DNA of 35,994 nucleotides from Clostridiaceae bacterium (GCA_012523135.1 JAAYJD010000023.1:1-35994), one strand, 5' to 3'; counted from the stretch's first letter, positions 8,037 to 17,895 are shown. Notes: generated from the sequence alone by a model not told the origin. Numbers and translations: made by a program.

Positions 8037-9443
8037 TTATTCGAGCTCGAACAGCTCGTACTTGAGGTAGGTGCGGAAAGCTTCTTCGAGAATCGCCTTC
8101 ATCCGGCCGACCCCGACTGTCGTGTGGTGGCGGAAACCCTGGCGGCCGATCCGGAGCAGGATCTGCTGCAGGTTCGCGATCCGGGCCACGCCGCCGCAGC
8201 CAAAAAAGCCGTCCGGGATCACATCTTCGGTGAACGCGCCTTCGCCGATGTAGAACGTCAGGCGGCCGTCTTCGGTCTTGCAGTTGGAAAAGGTCATCGG
8301 GAAAGCCCGGATGCGCCCTTCGTCGCTGCCCCAGCCCTGATCCGGCTGGTTCTTGGAAAACATTTTGTGATCCGTCACGGTCCCGCGGCAGGCCATCAGG
8401 GATTCGGCGATGGGGCCGCAGTGGAAGAGGATGACTTTGTCCTCGTCCTCACCGTAGTTGTTGTTCCAGTCGACGCAGGCGGTCGGCTGTTCAGAAGCCA
8501 GCTTCATCGCCTGCATGCTGATCGCCGAGCACAGGTCGGTCTCGCACGAGGCGACGATGCCGCGATCGTTCAATTCACCGAGCAGCACACAGGGGGCGAT
8601 GCCGTACCAGGACTGCAGTTCTTCCCAGCAGCGCAGCGACAGGGCATCGAGCTGGTACTCGGCAATATAGTCGTCGAGCACCACCGACAGCTTGGCCAGG
8701 CTGAGCAGTTTGGCAGGCGGGACATGGGACACATCCGTATAGTCCCGGAGCCGTTCGATTTTGGCCGTGACCGCCGCGTGATCGTCCTGCAGCTGGCCGA
8801 TCCGGTGCACGACGGCGGACAGGTCGAAGGACTCCACCGTGATGCCGTGTGCCTGCAGCGTGATCTCGTCGAAGCGCACCGTCTTGAAGGCGGTGGTGCG
8901 GGCGCCGAAGCAGCCGATCGTCAGCCGGCGCATGCCGCGCACCACGCGGCAGACCGCGGCAAAGTCGTGCAACTGGCATCTGAAGGCGGCAGACAGCGGG
9001 TGGACGACATGCGGCGGGAAGACGGTAAACGGGATGCGGTACTGGTGGAAAACATCTTCGATGCTGAACTTGCCGCAGAACGCGTCGCGACGGAAAGCAA
9101 AATCCATCTTGTCCAGCTCGTCCGGATAAGCCTGGATCAGGATCGGCACGCCGGCGTCGCGCAGGGCCGCCACCGCACCGTTCTCATCGCTGAAATTGGG
9201 CATGCAGAGGATGACCCCGTCAAAACGGCCGCGCAGCACCTGGAGCCAGTCGGCGTAGCGGCGGCCGTCGGCGCGTGTTTCGACACCGCCAAACGGCGTC
9301 GCCTGCTCGTCGAGCAGCAGGGCGTCGTAACCGCAAGCCGTAACGGCCTGGACCATCTCCGCCCGGGCGGCGGTGATCAGGGTCTCCGGCATGAAGCCGC
9401 GATTACCAAAATAGAGGGCGAAAGTCATTTTTCTTTTTTCCAT
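8037..9443 (-). CDS. L-fucose/L-arabinose isomerase-like protein
   Basis: A 468-residue member of the FucI/AraA-like isomerase superfamily: an N-terminal Rossmann-like half and a C-terminal metal-binding half. Candidate manganese ligands are Glu301 (SCETD), Asp325 (VDWNN) and His341 (FHCG), which match the Glu/Asp/His pattern of the family. Such enzymes interconvert an aldose with its ketose. The protein is shorter than E. coli FucI (about 590) and is closer in size to AraA and to the many uncharacterised FucI-like proteins. It is the first gene of the minus-strand sugar cluster, with a GAGG site before the ATG; a second in-frame ATG lies five codons in. There is no transporter or regulator in the cluster. 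Superfamily assignment is good; substrate unknown. Confidence 0.82.
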   Translation of the reverse strand: MEKRKMTFALYFGNRGFMPETLITAARAEMVQAVTACGYDALLLDEQATPFGGVETRADGRRYADWLQVLRGRFDGVILCMPNFSDENGAVAALRDAGVPILIQAYPDELDKMDFAFRRDAFCGKFSIEDVFHQYRIPFTVFPPHVVHPLSAAFRCQLHDFAAVCRVVRGMRRLTIGCFGARTTAFKTVRFDEITLQAHGITVESFDLSAVVHRIGQLQDDHAAVTAKIERLRDYTDVSHVPPAKLLSLAKLSVVLDDYIAEYQLDALSLRCWEELQSWYGIAPCVLLGELNDRGIVASCETDLCSAISMQAMKLASEQPTACVDWNNNYGEDEDKVILFHCGPIAESLMACRGTVTDHKMFSKNQPDQGWGSDEGRIRAFPMTFSNCKTEDGRLTFYIGEGAFTEDVIPDGFFGCGGVARIANLQQILLRIGRQGFRHHTTVGVGRMKAILEEAFRTYLKYELFELE

Positions 9444-9553
9444 ATCCGAAACCTCACTATCGACGTATCTTTCCCTCTTATTGTACCCGCCATTCCTCTT
9501 TTCTGCTATGGAAAAACATCAGCAGGCAGGTAAAATCGTCCGGATATTATTGC

Positions 9554-9580
9554 GTTACTTAAAAGTTAGTCATAGGTAAC
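9554..9580. promoter_or_regulatory. inverted repeat in the divergent isomerase/sodA region (possible operator)
   Basis: GTTACTTA (9554-9561) faces TAGGTAAC (9573-9580), matching at 7 of 8 positions with an 11-base spacer. A further CATAGGT copy follows directly. It lies just upstream of the sodA promoter and about 70 bases upstream of a possible TACAAT -10 (9480-9485, minus strand) for the sugar cluster. Nothing identifies the binding protein. Apart from this repeat and the promoters, the 250-base gap 9444-9696 shows no feature. Confidence 0.35.
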
Positions 9581-9587
9581 ATAGGTC

Positions 9588-9616
9588 ACTGCACCCGGAT
9601 GGCAGCAACGTATAAT
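9588..9616 (+). promoter_or_regulatory. sodA promoter
   Basis: A perfect TATAAT lies at 9611-9616, with a poor -35 (actgca, 9588-9593) at 17-base spacing. The weak -35 suggests that an activator, perhaps using the inverted repeat just upstream, may be needed. The leader to the sodA start is about 75 bases. Confidence 0.55.
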
Positions 9617-9696
9617 GATAGCAAGCTACGTGAATAAGCTGGCCGGGACAAGCCTTTGTCAGTCCTTGCGGCCAGAGACGAATGGGAGGTCTTACC

Positions 9697-10302
9697 ATGA
9701 CACACACACTGCCGAAACTGACTTATGCGTATGACGCGCTCGAACCGTATATCGACGCGCGCACGATGGAAATTCACCATACCAAGCACCACCAGGCCTA
9801 CATCGACAAGCTGAACGCCGCTTTGGCGGGTCGTTCAGATCTGGCCGACAAGCCGCTTGAAGCGCTGCTGGCCGACCTTGATGCGCTGCCGGCCGAGATC
9901 CGTACGGCCGTACGCAACCATGGCGGCGGACACGCCAACCATACGCTGTTCTGGACCGTGATCGGGCCGGGTCAGGGCGGCCGGCCGGAAGGCGAGCTGG
10001 CCGCGGCGATCGACCGCGATTTTGGCAGCTTCGACGCGTTCAAGACCCAATTCGCAGACGCGGCCGCCGGCCGTTTTGGCAGCGGCTGGGCCTGGCTGGT
10101 CAAGGATAAAGGCGGCAAACTGCACATCGAATCGACCGCCAACCAGGATTCGCCGCTGATGGAGGGCAAAAAGCCGCTGCTCGGCCTGGATGTCTGGGAG
10201 CACGCCTATTATCTAAAATACCAGAACAGGCGGCCGGAATACATCGGAGCCTTCTGGAATATCGTCAACTGGCCGCAGGTGGCTGCCAACTTTAAACGCT
10301 GA
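9697..10302 (+). CDS. sodA: superoxide dismutase, Mn type
   Basis: A 201-residue Fe/Mn superoxide dismutase that converts superoxide to hydrogen peroxide and oxygen in the cytoplasm. Metal ligands are His27, His82, Asp165 and His169, and the gateway Tyr is Tyr35. Gln150 in the TANQD segment and the Gly-rich GGGHANH segment are typical of Mn-specific or cambialistic enzymes rather than Fe-specific ones. The start at 9697 is chosen because GGAGGT (9685-9690) lies six bases upstream; an ATG at 9682 is in frame but overlaps that site. The gene is monocistronic, with its own promoter and a strong terminator. Confidence 0.96.
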   Translation: MTHTLPKLTYAYDALEPYIDARTMEIHHTKHHQAYIDKLNAALAGRSDLADKPLEALLADLDALPAEIRTAVRNHGGGHANHTLFWTVIGPGQGGRPEGELAAAIDRDFGSFDAFKTQFADAAAGRFGSGWAWLVKDKGGKLHIESTANQDSPLMEGKKPLLGLDVWEHAYYLKYQNRRPEYIGAFWNIVNWPQVAANFKR

Positions 10303-10332
10303 TCTCATGCACCGCTGACCGCCGACCAGCAC

Positions 10333-10365
10333 CGGAACGCTTCGCCGAAGCGTTCCGTTTTTTTT
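10333..10365 (+). terminator. rho-independent terminator of sodA
   Basis: A 12-base perfect stem (CGGAACGCTTCG, 10333-10344, with CGAAGCGTTCCG, 10346-10357) is followed by eight T. There is no T-run on the other strand, so it acts on sodA only and ends right at the stop of the convergent 611-residue gene. Confidence 0.93.
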
Positions 10366-10366
10366 C

Positions 10367-12202
10367 CTATTCGTAGCTGACTGTGCGCAGGTGGCGGGGC
10401 AGCGAGCCGACCACGATCAGGCGCTTGTCCTTGTCGTAGAGAAAATAGATGCGCAGCAGATGCCCGGTCTTGTCCCCGATGCGCAAGTGGCGGTCTAGCA
10501 GGCTTTCGACCGGCTTGCCCTTGTGCCCGGCATAGTACTTGATCTTGTAGTCGGTCGGATACATGTCGACGGAGACACCTTTGACCGGGGCGACATCGAA
10601 ACCCCGCCCGTATTTTTGCGCGCAGAGCAGGTGCTCGTCGTCTTCGCCGATCACGCCAAGCAGCAGGTCACGGTATTCGCAGGCCAAAAACTCCAGGGCA
10701 TCGCACAGCAGCGGCAGATTGACCTCGTCCGGGGCGACATCTGTCAGTTCGCGCAGGGCCCGCGTGTGCAGCAGCAGCTTGCCGGCAAAGAACCGCCTGA
10801 CCCAGTCGGGCAGCTCGTCCAGGCAGGCGGGCCGGTCGGCCAGGGTCTCCAGGCGCTGGATACGCGCGTCTTTTTTGCCAAGCTCAGCCAGGTAGTGCTG
10901 TTCCAGCTCCTCTTTTTCCTGCCGCAGCGCCGCCGCGTCCTCCGCCTGGCTCTTGATCTGCTCTGTGAGCTTTTTGATTTTTGTCTCTTTCAGGTCGAAC
11001 ATCGCCTGCAGCCGGCGCATGTCGTCGGTATGGCGCAGCAGCAGGGCCTGCTCGCGCTCCTCGCCGGCCCGCAGGATCTCTTCCTTGCTGTGGTGGATGT
11101 CCAGAACCTGCTTGCGCTCGATGGCCTTGGCTTCGGGCAGGAACACGACGGACTTGAAAACCACCGGCTTCTGCTTCGGGTAATCCTGCAGCCAGGCATC
11201 CAGCCGGACCCGCTCACCGGCCGGATTGTGCCGGATCTGGTCGTACGGGACATGCATGTGATCCTGGCCGAAGGCGAGCGGTTCGACCACCAGGGCTTCG
11301 CCGGGGTACAACGCATAGCCGCAGGTTTTCTGGAAGGCCGCCTGCTGCGCGGCCGGAACGAAGAAAAATTGGCCATAGCCCATCTTGTCGTGCGCCAGCC
11401 GGTCCAGATCGAGCGCGGCCGGCGGTTCGGGGTCCGGGATGATCGGCGGCGGCAGGATGCCGCTTGCCGGCAGCCGGCTGAGCCTGGCGATGAGTTCGTC
11501 GGGTGTGGGCAGCTGTTCCGGTCCGGGCAACTCCGGCAAAGCTTCGGCGACGATGACAGCGGGCAGCATCCGGTCCGGATGTTTCAGCCACGCCTTCAGG
11601 TTGTGCAGGACGACCGCCCGGTCCAGCGTGATCGGCTCGTAGCGGATCGGCCAGCCGTGCTCCAGACCGAGGCGCGGGTTGCGGACCAGCTGGCCGACCA
11701 AGGCCAGGCGATAGACTTCGCAGGGCGCCGTTGTGCCCTGCGGTTCCGACACCAGGGTGCGAAAGCCGCAGATTACGCGGCCGTTCAGCAGGCGGAAAGC
11801 GACATGGGTTTCAAACAGCCGACCGGCCACAGGCGGCCGGTCCTGGTTTTTGGCGCCCGGATTTGGGCCCAGGTCGGGCTCTGTCAGCTGCATGGCCCAG
11901 ATCTGCTCCCGGGACAGCCAGATCACGTCCAGCGAATAACCCGTGTCGAGACGAAAAGAATGGAAACGGTTAAGGCTGACCGTCTCCGCCGCATCCGGCT
12001 CAGGCCAGTCCAGTTCGGGCGGGATGCCGAACTGGCAAAAGCGCTTGCGCAGCCAGCTGAACGTCTCCAGCACCGCACAGACGAGGGCCGCGGCAGGGTC
12101 TGCCCGGCCCGTCTCAGCCAACAGCTGGTACGACGGGTAGATGACATTGCGCAGCAGCGGCAAAGGCTGGTGGCGGTGTGGCATCTGCTGTGACGCGGTC
12201 AT
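10367..12202 (-). CDS. 611-aa protein: unknown N-terminal domain, coiled coil, RelE-like C-terminal segment
   Basis: I know of no characterised homologue. Residues 1-225 form a globular domain with motifs such as QLTEPDLG and PVAGRLFETH. A Pro-rich linker (about 225-262) and a second globular region follow. Residues about 372-455 are charged and heptad-like and should form a coiled coil. The last 65 residues resemble a RelE/ParE-type fold, with a basic, strand-rich pattern ending LIVVGSLPRHL. No signal peptide or membrane segment is seen, so it should be cytoplasmic. The ATG at 12202 has a GGAG/AGGT-rich region upstream and the gene follows the C_GCAxxG_C_C gene after 48 bases, so the two probably share a transcript. 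A toxin or nucleic-acid-binding role is possible from the C-terminus only; this is inference. I recall related hypotheticals in Clostridia. Confidence 0.8.
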   Translation of the reverse strand: MTASQQMPHRHQPLPLLRNVIYPSYQLLAETGRADPAAALVCAVLETFSWLRKRFCQFGIPPELDWPEPDAAETVSLNRFHSFRLDTGYSLDVIWLSREQIWAMQLTEPDLGPNPGAKNQDRPPVAGRLFETHVAFRLLNGRVICGFRTLVSEPQGTTAPCEVYRLALVGQLVRNPRLGLEHGWPIRYEPITLDRAVVLHNLKAWLKHPDRMLPAVIVAEALPELPGPEQLPTPDELIARLSRLPASGILPPPIIPDPEPPAALDLDRLAHDKMGYGQFFFVPAAQQAAFQKTCGYALYPGEALVVEPLAFGQDHMHVPYDQIRHNPAGERVRLDAWLQDYPKQKPVVFKSVVFLPEAKAIERKQVLDIHHSKEEILRAGEEREQALLLRHTDDMRRLQAMFDLKETKIKKLTEQIKSQAEDAAALRQEKEELEQHYLAELGKKDARIQRLETLADRPACLDELPDWVRRFFAGKLLLHTRALRELTDVAPDEVNLPLLCDALEFLACEYRDLLLGVIGEDDEHLLCAQKYGRGFDVAPVKGVSVDMYPTDYKIKYYAGHKGKPVESLLDRHLRIGDKTGHLLRIYFLYDKDKRLIVVGSLPRHLRTVSYE

Positions 12203-12250
12203 ACCTGCTCCTCTCCGATGTCGGCGGCCGCTTTGGGCTTGATCGGCCGC

Positions 12251-12685
12251 CTAAAAACCCATGGTCTCCAGGATGACGACGGCTCTTTCGATGGCCTGGT
12301 TGCAGATCGCGCGTTTGCGTTCCGGCGCCATGGCCTGGCCCGCTTTTTCATCCCGCACATCGTAGCCGAGCAGGTCGCGGCACAGAACCGTGTCCTGCTC
12401 CTGGCGGAACTGGTCCATGAACGCGATCGTCATGCGGTTGCATTGCTCTTTGGAAGCCTTGTCGGCCGCATCGGTCTGGCCGTATTTGAGGCCGATCGCC
12501 ATGACCGCGCCGCTGACGGCACCGCAGACTTCACCGGAACGCAGTCCGCCGCCGAAACCGCCGGCAAAACGCAGGGCGGCTTCCCGGTCCATCCCCAGGC
12601 TGTCGGCAAAGGCCGCGATCACCGCCTGGGCACAGTTGTAGCCTTGTCCGAAGACAGCCAGGGCTTGTGTCACTTTCTCAGACAT
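12251..12685 (-). CDS. C_GCAxxG_C_C family (redox-type) protein
   Basis: A 144-residue protein with the cysteine pattern that names the family: a Cys in GYNCAQA, then CGAVSG, then two further Cys in CNRM and VLCRDLLG. The family is often described as probable redox or metal-cluster proteins, but function is not established. The start at 12685 is chosen over longer frames because AGAGGA lies just upstream and the family start aligns there; a TTG-started extension to 12877 overlaps the MFS gene and is not credible. It lies 64 bases after the MFS transporter gene and 48 bases before the 611-residue gene on the same strand. Confidence 0.88.
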   Translation of the reverse strand: MSEKVTQALAVFGQGYNCAQAVIAAFADSLGMDREAALRFAGGFGGGLRSGEVCGAVSGAVMAIGLKYGQTDAADKASKEQCNRMTIAFMDQFRQEQDTVLCRDLLGYDVRDEKAGQAMAPERKRAICNQAIERAVVILETMGF

Positions 12686-12749
12686 ACCTGATCCTCTTTT
12701 TCCTGGTTTTTTGCGGCTGGGCCGCCTCTTCATTGTAACACAAGCCAGG

Positions 12750-14096
12750 TCAGGCCGGGTCCTCATCCGGATCAGGCTGGATATGCGGGATGACACGACG
12801 GATGTAAAGGCAAAGCCCCAGCAACAGAAAGCCCTTGATGACAACCAGGAACTGCGACCCGTAGAAGGGCAGGCCAAGGAAATACCAGGGGGCGTGCGGC
12901 TCGGTCAGGGACAAAAACCAGGTGCCGAACGCCGAACCGAACAGGACGCTGATGTTGGCTGAGAAGTTCCAGAACGTGATATACAAGTCGGTGTTGCCCT
13001 TGGGCAGGTTGACATAGAACAGGTTGGCGAAGACCAGGCTGGTTCCGACCGAGATGAAGCCCTGCACGATGCTGACCAGGACATAGACCCATTTTGTCTG
13101 GCTGGTGGCGAACGCGATCGGGAATTCCATCAGGGCCGTCATGAAGACAACCAGCAGCAGCAGGGTCGACCAGGAGTGCAAGCTGATCGCACGGCGCCAG
13201 TAACGCAGCAGGAAAGCGCTGCATACGGCGTTGACGATCGACCCGATGTAGACATAGGTGTAGCCGACCTGGACGGTGTTCAGGACATAATAGATCCAGG
13301 TACTGGCGTTGACATTGGCAAAGCAGCTCCAGAGCATCACGATCAGGGCGGTCAGGAGAAATTTGCGCGACCGGACCGGGATGCGGATGATGTCCCAGAC
13401 GGCCACCTTGCTGCCCAGGTTCTTGTAGGGAAACTCGCGCGGGATCGTGTAAAGCAGCACGGCGCTGAGAATCAAAAGGCCGGCTGCCACGTAACGCGCG
13501 CTCGTGATCACCTGGGCCTGCAGCGGGGATCCGGCCAGGGCGTCCGCGACCAAAGATGCCGTAATCGCGACGCCGGTGCCCACGGTCGCGCTGATCAGGT
13601 TGGCGTAGGAAAAATAAATGTTGCGGTCATCGCCCCGGGGCAGAAAATGGATATGCCAGGCAGCCGATCCGGAGCCGAACAGGGCGTTGGATGTGTTGCC
13701 TAAAAACAGCAGGATGCCAAACCAGACCGTCCGGCCGACGTAATCGCTGACAAAATGGGGCATGATCGTCGTGGCGATCACGACGGTCGCATAGTAGAAC
13801 AGGACATTGAAGATCATGATCGCCCGCCGTTTGCGGAACTTGCTCATGATCACGGGTGACAGCAGGCTGAACGCCCAGGCGACGTACGGGATAAAGGCGA
13901 TGATGCCGACGCGGACGATGTCGATGCCGTTCAAGCTCAAGAAGCCGGTGTAAAAGACGCCGGTGATAAAGACATTGGCAATGCTGGAAATCAGGGTGTT
14001 CAGCAAGAGGAAACTTCTGCCCTTGGTCAGCTCGTCTTTGAAATTGAAAACCCGGAAAAAATCCGAGTACCGGATTCGATCGCGAACAGAGATCAC
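12750..14096 (-). CDS. MFS-type transporter
   Basis: A 448-residue integral membrane protein with about 12 hydrophobic helices, a cytoplasmic N-terminus of about 25 residues and a short acidic C-terminal tail. The hydrophobic layout and a basic SKFRKRR loop between helices 2 and 3 fit a major facilitator protein. Substrate is unknown; no closely related characterised carrier is recognised. The start is GTG at 14096, because the frame is closed by TGA two codons upstream and a GCAGGT site precedes it. It may be cotranscribed with the C_GCAxxG_C_C and 611-residue genes downstream. A weak promoter candidate (TTGACT on the minus strand, 14170-14175) has a poor -10. Confidence 0.8.
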   Translation of the reverse strand: MISVRDRIRYSDFFRVFNFKDELTKGRSFLLLNTLISSIANVFITGVFYTGFLSLNGIDIVRVGIIAFIPYVAWAFSLLSPVIMSKFRKRRAIMIFNVLFYYATVVIATTIMPHFVSDYVGRTVWFGILLFLGNTSNALFGSGSAAWHIHFLPRGDDRNIYFSYANLISATVGTGVAITASLVADALAGSPLQAQVITSARYVAAGLLILSAVLLYTIPREFPYKNLGSKVAVWDIIRIPVRSRKFLLTALIVMLWSCFANVNASTWIYYVLNTVQVGYTYVYIGSIVNAVCSAFLLRYWRRAISLHSWSTLLLLVVFMTALMEFPIAFATSQTKWVYVLVSIVQGFISVGTSLVFANLFYVNLPKGNTDLYITFWNFSANISVLFGSAFGTWFLSLTEPHAPWYFLGLPFYGSQFLVVIKGFLLLGLCLYIRRVIPHIQPDPDEDPA

Positions 14097-14223
14097 CAGT
14101 CAACCTGCTTTCTGCGTCACTTATGCCAGCTGGCCTGATCGCCTCTAGTTTGACAGCACGATAGATGAAAGTCAATCAGCCGCCAACCAGGTCCAGCGCT
14201 CCTTTTTAGTCAGTTGAACAGGT

Positions 14224-14242
14224 TTTGCCGGAGCGCGGCAAA
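14224..14242. promoter_or_regulatory. inverted repeat upstream of the gap promoter
   Basis: TTTGCCG and CGGCAAA form a perfect seven-base inverted repeat around a five-base centre, in the gap between the divergent MFS and gap genes. It may be an operator or a short hairpin; there is no T-run, so it is not a terminator. Confidence 0.35.
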
Positions 14243-14262
14243 GATATTTCTACGGGGACACC

Positions 14263-14278
14263 ACAACGTTTACGTTGT
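14263..14278. promoter_or_regulatory. palindromic operator candidate over the gap -35 element
   Basis: ACAACGT-TT-ACGTTGT is a perfect seven-base palindrome with a two-base centre. It overlaps the first four bases of the gap -35 element, so a bound protein should block RNA polymerase. A CggR/DeoR- or LacI-type glycolytic regulator would be a natural candidate, but no regulator gene is adjacent. Confidence 0.5.
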
Positions 14279-14303
14279 AATTTAGGCCAATTTCCGATAG
14301 AAT
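14275..14303 (+). promoter_or_regulatory. gap promoter
   Basis: TTGTAA (14275-14280), 17-base spacer, TAGAAT (14298-14303). Both elements are close to consensus, as expected for a highly expressed glycolytic gene. The leader is about 45 bases and contains AGGAGG at 14344-14349. Confidence 0.7.
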
Positions 14304-14311
14304 TGTAATGA

Positions 14312-15430
<1,119 letters not shown>

Positions 15431-15464
15431 GACCTGCTGACAAAACACCAACACATAAAAACAA

Positions 15465-15506
15465 GGCGGCCCTTTGCCTATTCAGGTCAAGGGCCGCTTT
15501 CTCTTT
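15465..15506. terminator. bidirectional terminator between gap and kbl
   Basis: The stem of GCGGCCCTT and AAGGGCCGC encloses a loop that contains a further CCT/AGG pairing. On the plus strand it is followed by TTTCTCTTTT, and on the minus strand by TTGTTTTT, so it can serve both convergent genes. Confidence 0.85.
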
Positions 15507-15528
15507 TCGTCCGCCAGGTTCTGCCCGG

Positions 15529-16710
15529 TCAGGCTTCTTTTTTCAGCTCGGCAAAGCAGCGGGCGGCGGTGGCCAGCTGCTCCCGGGTGTGGGCCGCCGA
15601 TACCTGCGTCCGGATGCGCGCCTTGCCCAGCGGCACGACCGGGTAGGTGAAGCCGATCACGTAGATGCCCATCTCCAGCAGGCGGTCGGCCATGCGCAAG
15701 GTTTTGGGTTCATCGTAGATCATGACCGGGACGATCGGGTGCTCGCCCGGCAGGACATCCAAACCGCTTTCCGCCATCCGGGCCCGGAAAAAGCGTGTGT
15801 TCTCCCGCAGGCGGGACAGGATGGCCGTATCGGTCTCAAGCAGCCGGATCACCGCCAGTGCCGCAGCCGCAATAACCGGGGCCAGCGTGTTGGAAAACAG
15901 GTAGGGACGGCTGCGCTGACGCAGCAGATCGACGACAATCCGGCTGGCGCTGGTGTAACCGCCGCTGCCGCCGCCGAGCGCCTTGCCGAAGGTCCCGGTC
16001 AGGATATCGACGCGGTCGCTGACGCCGAAATGCTCCGGGGTCCCCCGCCCGTGTTCACCGACAACGCCGACGGCGTGGCTGTCGTCGACCATGACCAGGG
16101 CGTCGAAGCGATCGGCCAGGTCGCAGATGGCCGGCAAGTCGGCATAAGTCCCGTCCATGGAAAAGACACCGTCGGTGGCGATCAGGACCAGGCGGGCGCC
16201 GTTGTCCCGGGCCAGCGTCAGCTGGCGGAGCAGATCCGCCATGTCGTTGTTGCGATAGCGGTAGCGTTTCGCCTTGCACAGGCGGATGCCGTCGATGATG
16301 CTGGCGTGGTTCAGTTCGTCGCTGATCACGGCATCGGCATCCGTCAGCAGCGTTTCGAACAGGCCGCCGTTGGCGTCAAAGCAAGAAGAATACAAGATCG
16401 TGTCTTCTTGGCCCAGAAACGCGCTGACCGCGGCCTCCAGCTGCTTGTGCAGGCTTTGTGTCCCGCAGATGAAGCGAACCGAAGACAAGCCGAACCCCCA
16501 GGTCTCAAGGCTGTCGCGGGCGGCCTGGATGACCCGCGGATCCGCGGAGAGCCCCAGGTAGTTGTTGGCACACAGGTTGATTACCGGCTTGTGGCCGACC
16601 GGCGCGATCACGGTGCCCTGCGGGCCTGACAGAACGCGTTCGCTCTTTTTCAGCCCCTTGGCCTCAATCTCGTCCAGCATCTTTTCATACAAAGCATACG
16701 CTGTTTTCAT
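15529..16710 (-). CDS. kbl: glycine C-acetyltransferase (2-amino-3-ketobutyrate CoA ligase)
   Basis: A 393-residue PLP enzyme of the alpha-oxoamine synthase family. The PLP lysine is Lys243 in [10 protein letters not shown], His135 should stack on the cofactor ring, and Asp209 and His212 contact it. It cleaves 2-amino-3-ketobutyrate with CoA to glycine and acetyl-CoA. It lies 18 bases after tdh on the same strand, with AAGGAGG before its ATG, giving the classic tdh-kbl threonine catabolic operon. The length matches the E. coli enzyme (398). Confidence 0.95.
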   Translation of the reverse strand: MKTAYALYEKMLDEIEAKGLKKSERVLSGPQGTVIAPVGHKPVINLCANNYLGLSADPRVIQAARDSLETWGFGLSSVRFICGTQSLHKQLEAAVSAFLGQEDTILYSSCFDANGGLFETLLTDADAVISDELNHASIIDGIRLCKAKRYRYRNNDMADLLRQLTLARDNGARLVLIATDGVFSMDGTYADLPAICDLADRFDALVMVDDSHAVGVVGEHGRGTPEHFGVSDRVDILTGTFGKALGGGSGGYTSASRIVVDLLRQRSRPYLFSNTLAPVIAAAALAVIRLLETDTAILSRLRENTRFFRARMAESGLDVLPGEHPIVPVMIYDEPKTLRMADRLLEMGIYVIGFTYPVVPLGKARIRTQVSAAHTREQLATAARCFAELKKEA

Positions 16711-16728
16711 GGCTTCCTCCTTGTGTGG

Positions 16729-17772
16729 CTAGGACCAGCGCTGCCAGTCCAGGATCACTTTGCCGGATTGCCCGGAGCGCATGATCGCAAAAGCGTCGGC
16801 ATAGTCGCTGGCCGGCAGCCGGTGCGTGATCACGGGGTCGATGGTGAGGCCGCTTTGCAGCATGGTTGTCATCTTGTACCAGGTCTCGAACATCTCACGG
16901 CCGTAAATGCCCTTGATCGTCAGGCCGTTGAAGACGACTTTGTTCCAGTCGATCAGCGTTTCATTTTTGGGAATCCCCAGCAAGGCGATCTTGCCGCCAT
17001 GGTACATCGCGTTGATCATGTCGTTGAAAGCCGCGGGACTGCCGGACATCTCCAGCCCGACATCGAAGCCCTCTTTCATTTTCAGTTCCTGGACGACGTC
17101 CTTCAGCTGGGTGCGTGCGACATTGACCGCGCGGGTGGCACCCATCCGCCGCGCCAGGTCCAGCCGGTAGTCGTTGACATCCGTCACCACGACATGACGG
17201 GCACCGACGTGGCGGCAGATCGCCGCCGCCATGATTCCGATCGGACCCGCTCCGGTGATCAGGACATCCTCGCCGACCATGTCGTAGGTCAGGGCGGTGT
17301 GGGTCGCGTTGCCCAGAGGGTCGAAACAGGCGATCAGGTCGTCTGGCAAATCAGGGGCGCAGCGCCAGACATTGCTGCTGGGTAAAACCAGGTACTCCGC
17401 GAAGGCGCCGTCCCGGTTGACGCCGATGCCCTGGGTGTTTTTGCACAGGTGGCGGCGGCCGGCCAGGCAATTGCGGCAGGAACCGCAAACGATGTGGCCT
17501 TCGCCCGAGACGCGCTCGCCGACTTCAAACCCGCTGACATTCTCCCCGACCGCGTCGATCAGGCCGACAAACTCATGCCCGATCACGATGCCGGGCGGAA
17601 TCGTTCGCTGAGCCCAGTCGTCCCACTGCTCGATGTGCACATCGGTACCGCAGATAGCCGTTTTCAGGATCCGGATGCGGAGGTCGTTCTTGCCCGGAAC
17701 CGGAACCGGCACCTGCCTCAGCCAGATCCCTGGCTCCGCTTTGTCTTTCACCAGCGCACGCATGGTATCCAT
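16729..17772 (-). CDS. tdh: L-threonine 3-dehydrogenase
   Basis: A 347-residue zinc medium-chain dehydrogenase that oxidises L-threonine to 2-amino-3-ketobutyrate with NAD. Catalytic zinc residues are Cys41, His66 and Glu67. Structural zinc cysteines are Cys96, Cys99, Cys102 and Cys110. The Rossmann motif GAGPIG lies near residue 174. The length equals that of typical Tdh (about 341-347). The ATG at 17772 has AAGGTGA seven bases upstream; a second in-frame ATG lies three codons later. Being followed by kbl makes the threonine assignment firm. It is first in the operon, behind a strong promoter. Confidence 0.95.
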   Translation of the reverse strand: MDTMRALVKDKAEPGIWLRQVPVPVPGKNDLRIRILKTAICGTDVHIEQWDDWAQRTIPPGIVIGHEFVGLIDAVGENVSGFEVGERVSGEGHIVCGSCRNCLAGRRHLCKNTQGIGVNRDGAFAEYLVLPSSNVWRCAPDLPDDLIACFDPLGNATHTALTYDMVGEDVLITGAGPIGIMAAAICRHVGARHVVVTDVNDYRLDLARRMGATRAVNVARTQLKDVVQELKMKEGFDVGLEMSGSPAAFNDMINAMYHGGKIALLGIPKNETLIDWNKVVFNGLTIKGIYGREMFETWYKMTTMLQSGLTIDPVITHRLPASDYADAFAIMRSGQSGKVILDWQRWS

Positions 17773-17827
17773 AGCCGCTCACCTTCTGTCCGTCATTCAT
17801 ATTTGTCCACCAACGGTGCACATCTAA

Positions 17828-17856
17828 ATTATGACAAATCTTGCCGTCAATTTCAA
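17828..17856 (-). promoter_or_regulatory. tdh-kbl promoter
   Basis: Read on the minus strand: TTGAAA (17851-17856), 17-base spacer, CATAAT (17828-17833). Each element matches 5 of 6 consensus positions. The leader to tdh is about 50 bases. Confidence 0.75.
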
Positions 17857-17895
17857 GTCTTGAGCGCCAGCGATGCACACCGAATCATGTGCGCA

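Noticed and set aside
7989-9533. Plus-strand open frame of 514 codons
   Set aside because: Antisense to the isomerase gene; the composition is that of a shadow (repeated Asp/Arg/Val/Gln), and no family is recognisable.
10523-12193. Plus-strand open frame of 556 codons opposite the 611-residue gene
   Set aside because: The minus-strand frame has a ribosome binding site, clear domains and a coiled coil; the plus-strand frame is a compositional mirror.
12686-12877. N-terminal extension of the C_GCAxxG_C_C protein from a TTG at 12877
   Set aside because: It overlaps the end of the MFS gene, and the internal ATG at 12685 has a proper ribosome binding site and matches the family start.
14192-14236. 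GCGCTCC/GGAGCGC pairing with a 27-base loop upstream of gap
   Set aside because: The loop is long, and the right arm is better used in the shorter TTTGCCG/CGGCAAA repeat; no support as a terminator or riboswitch.
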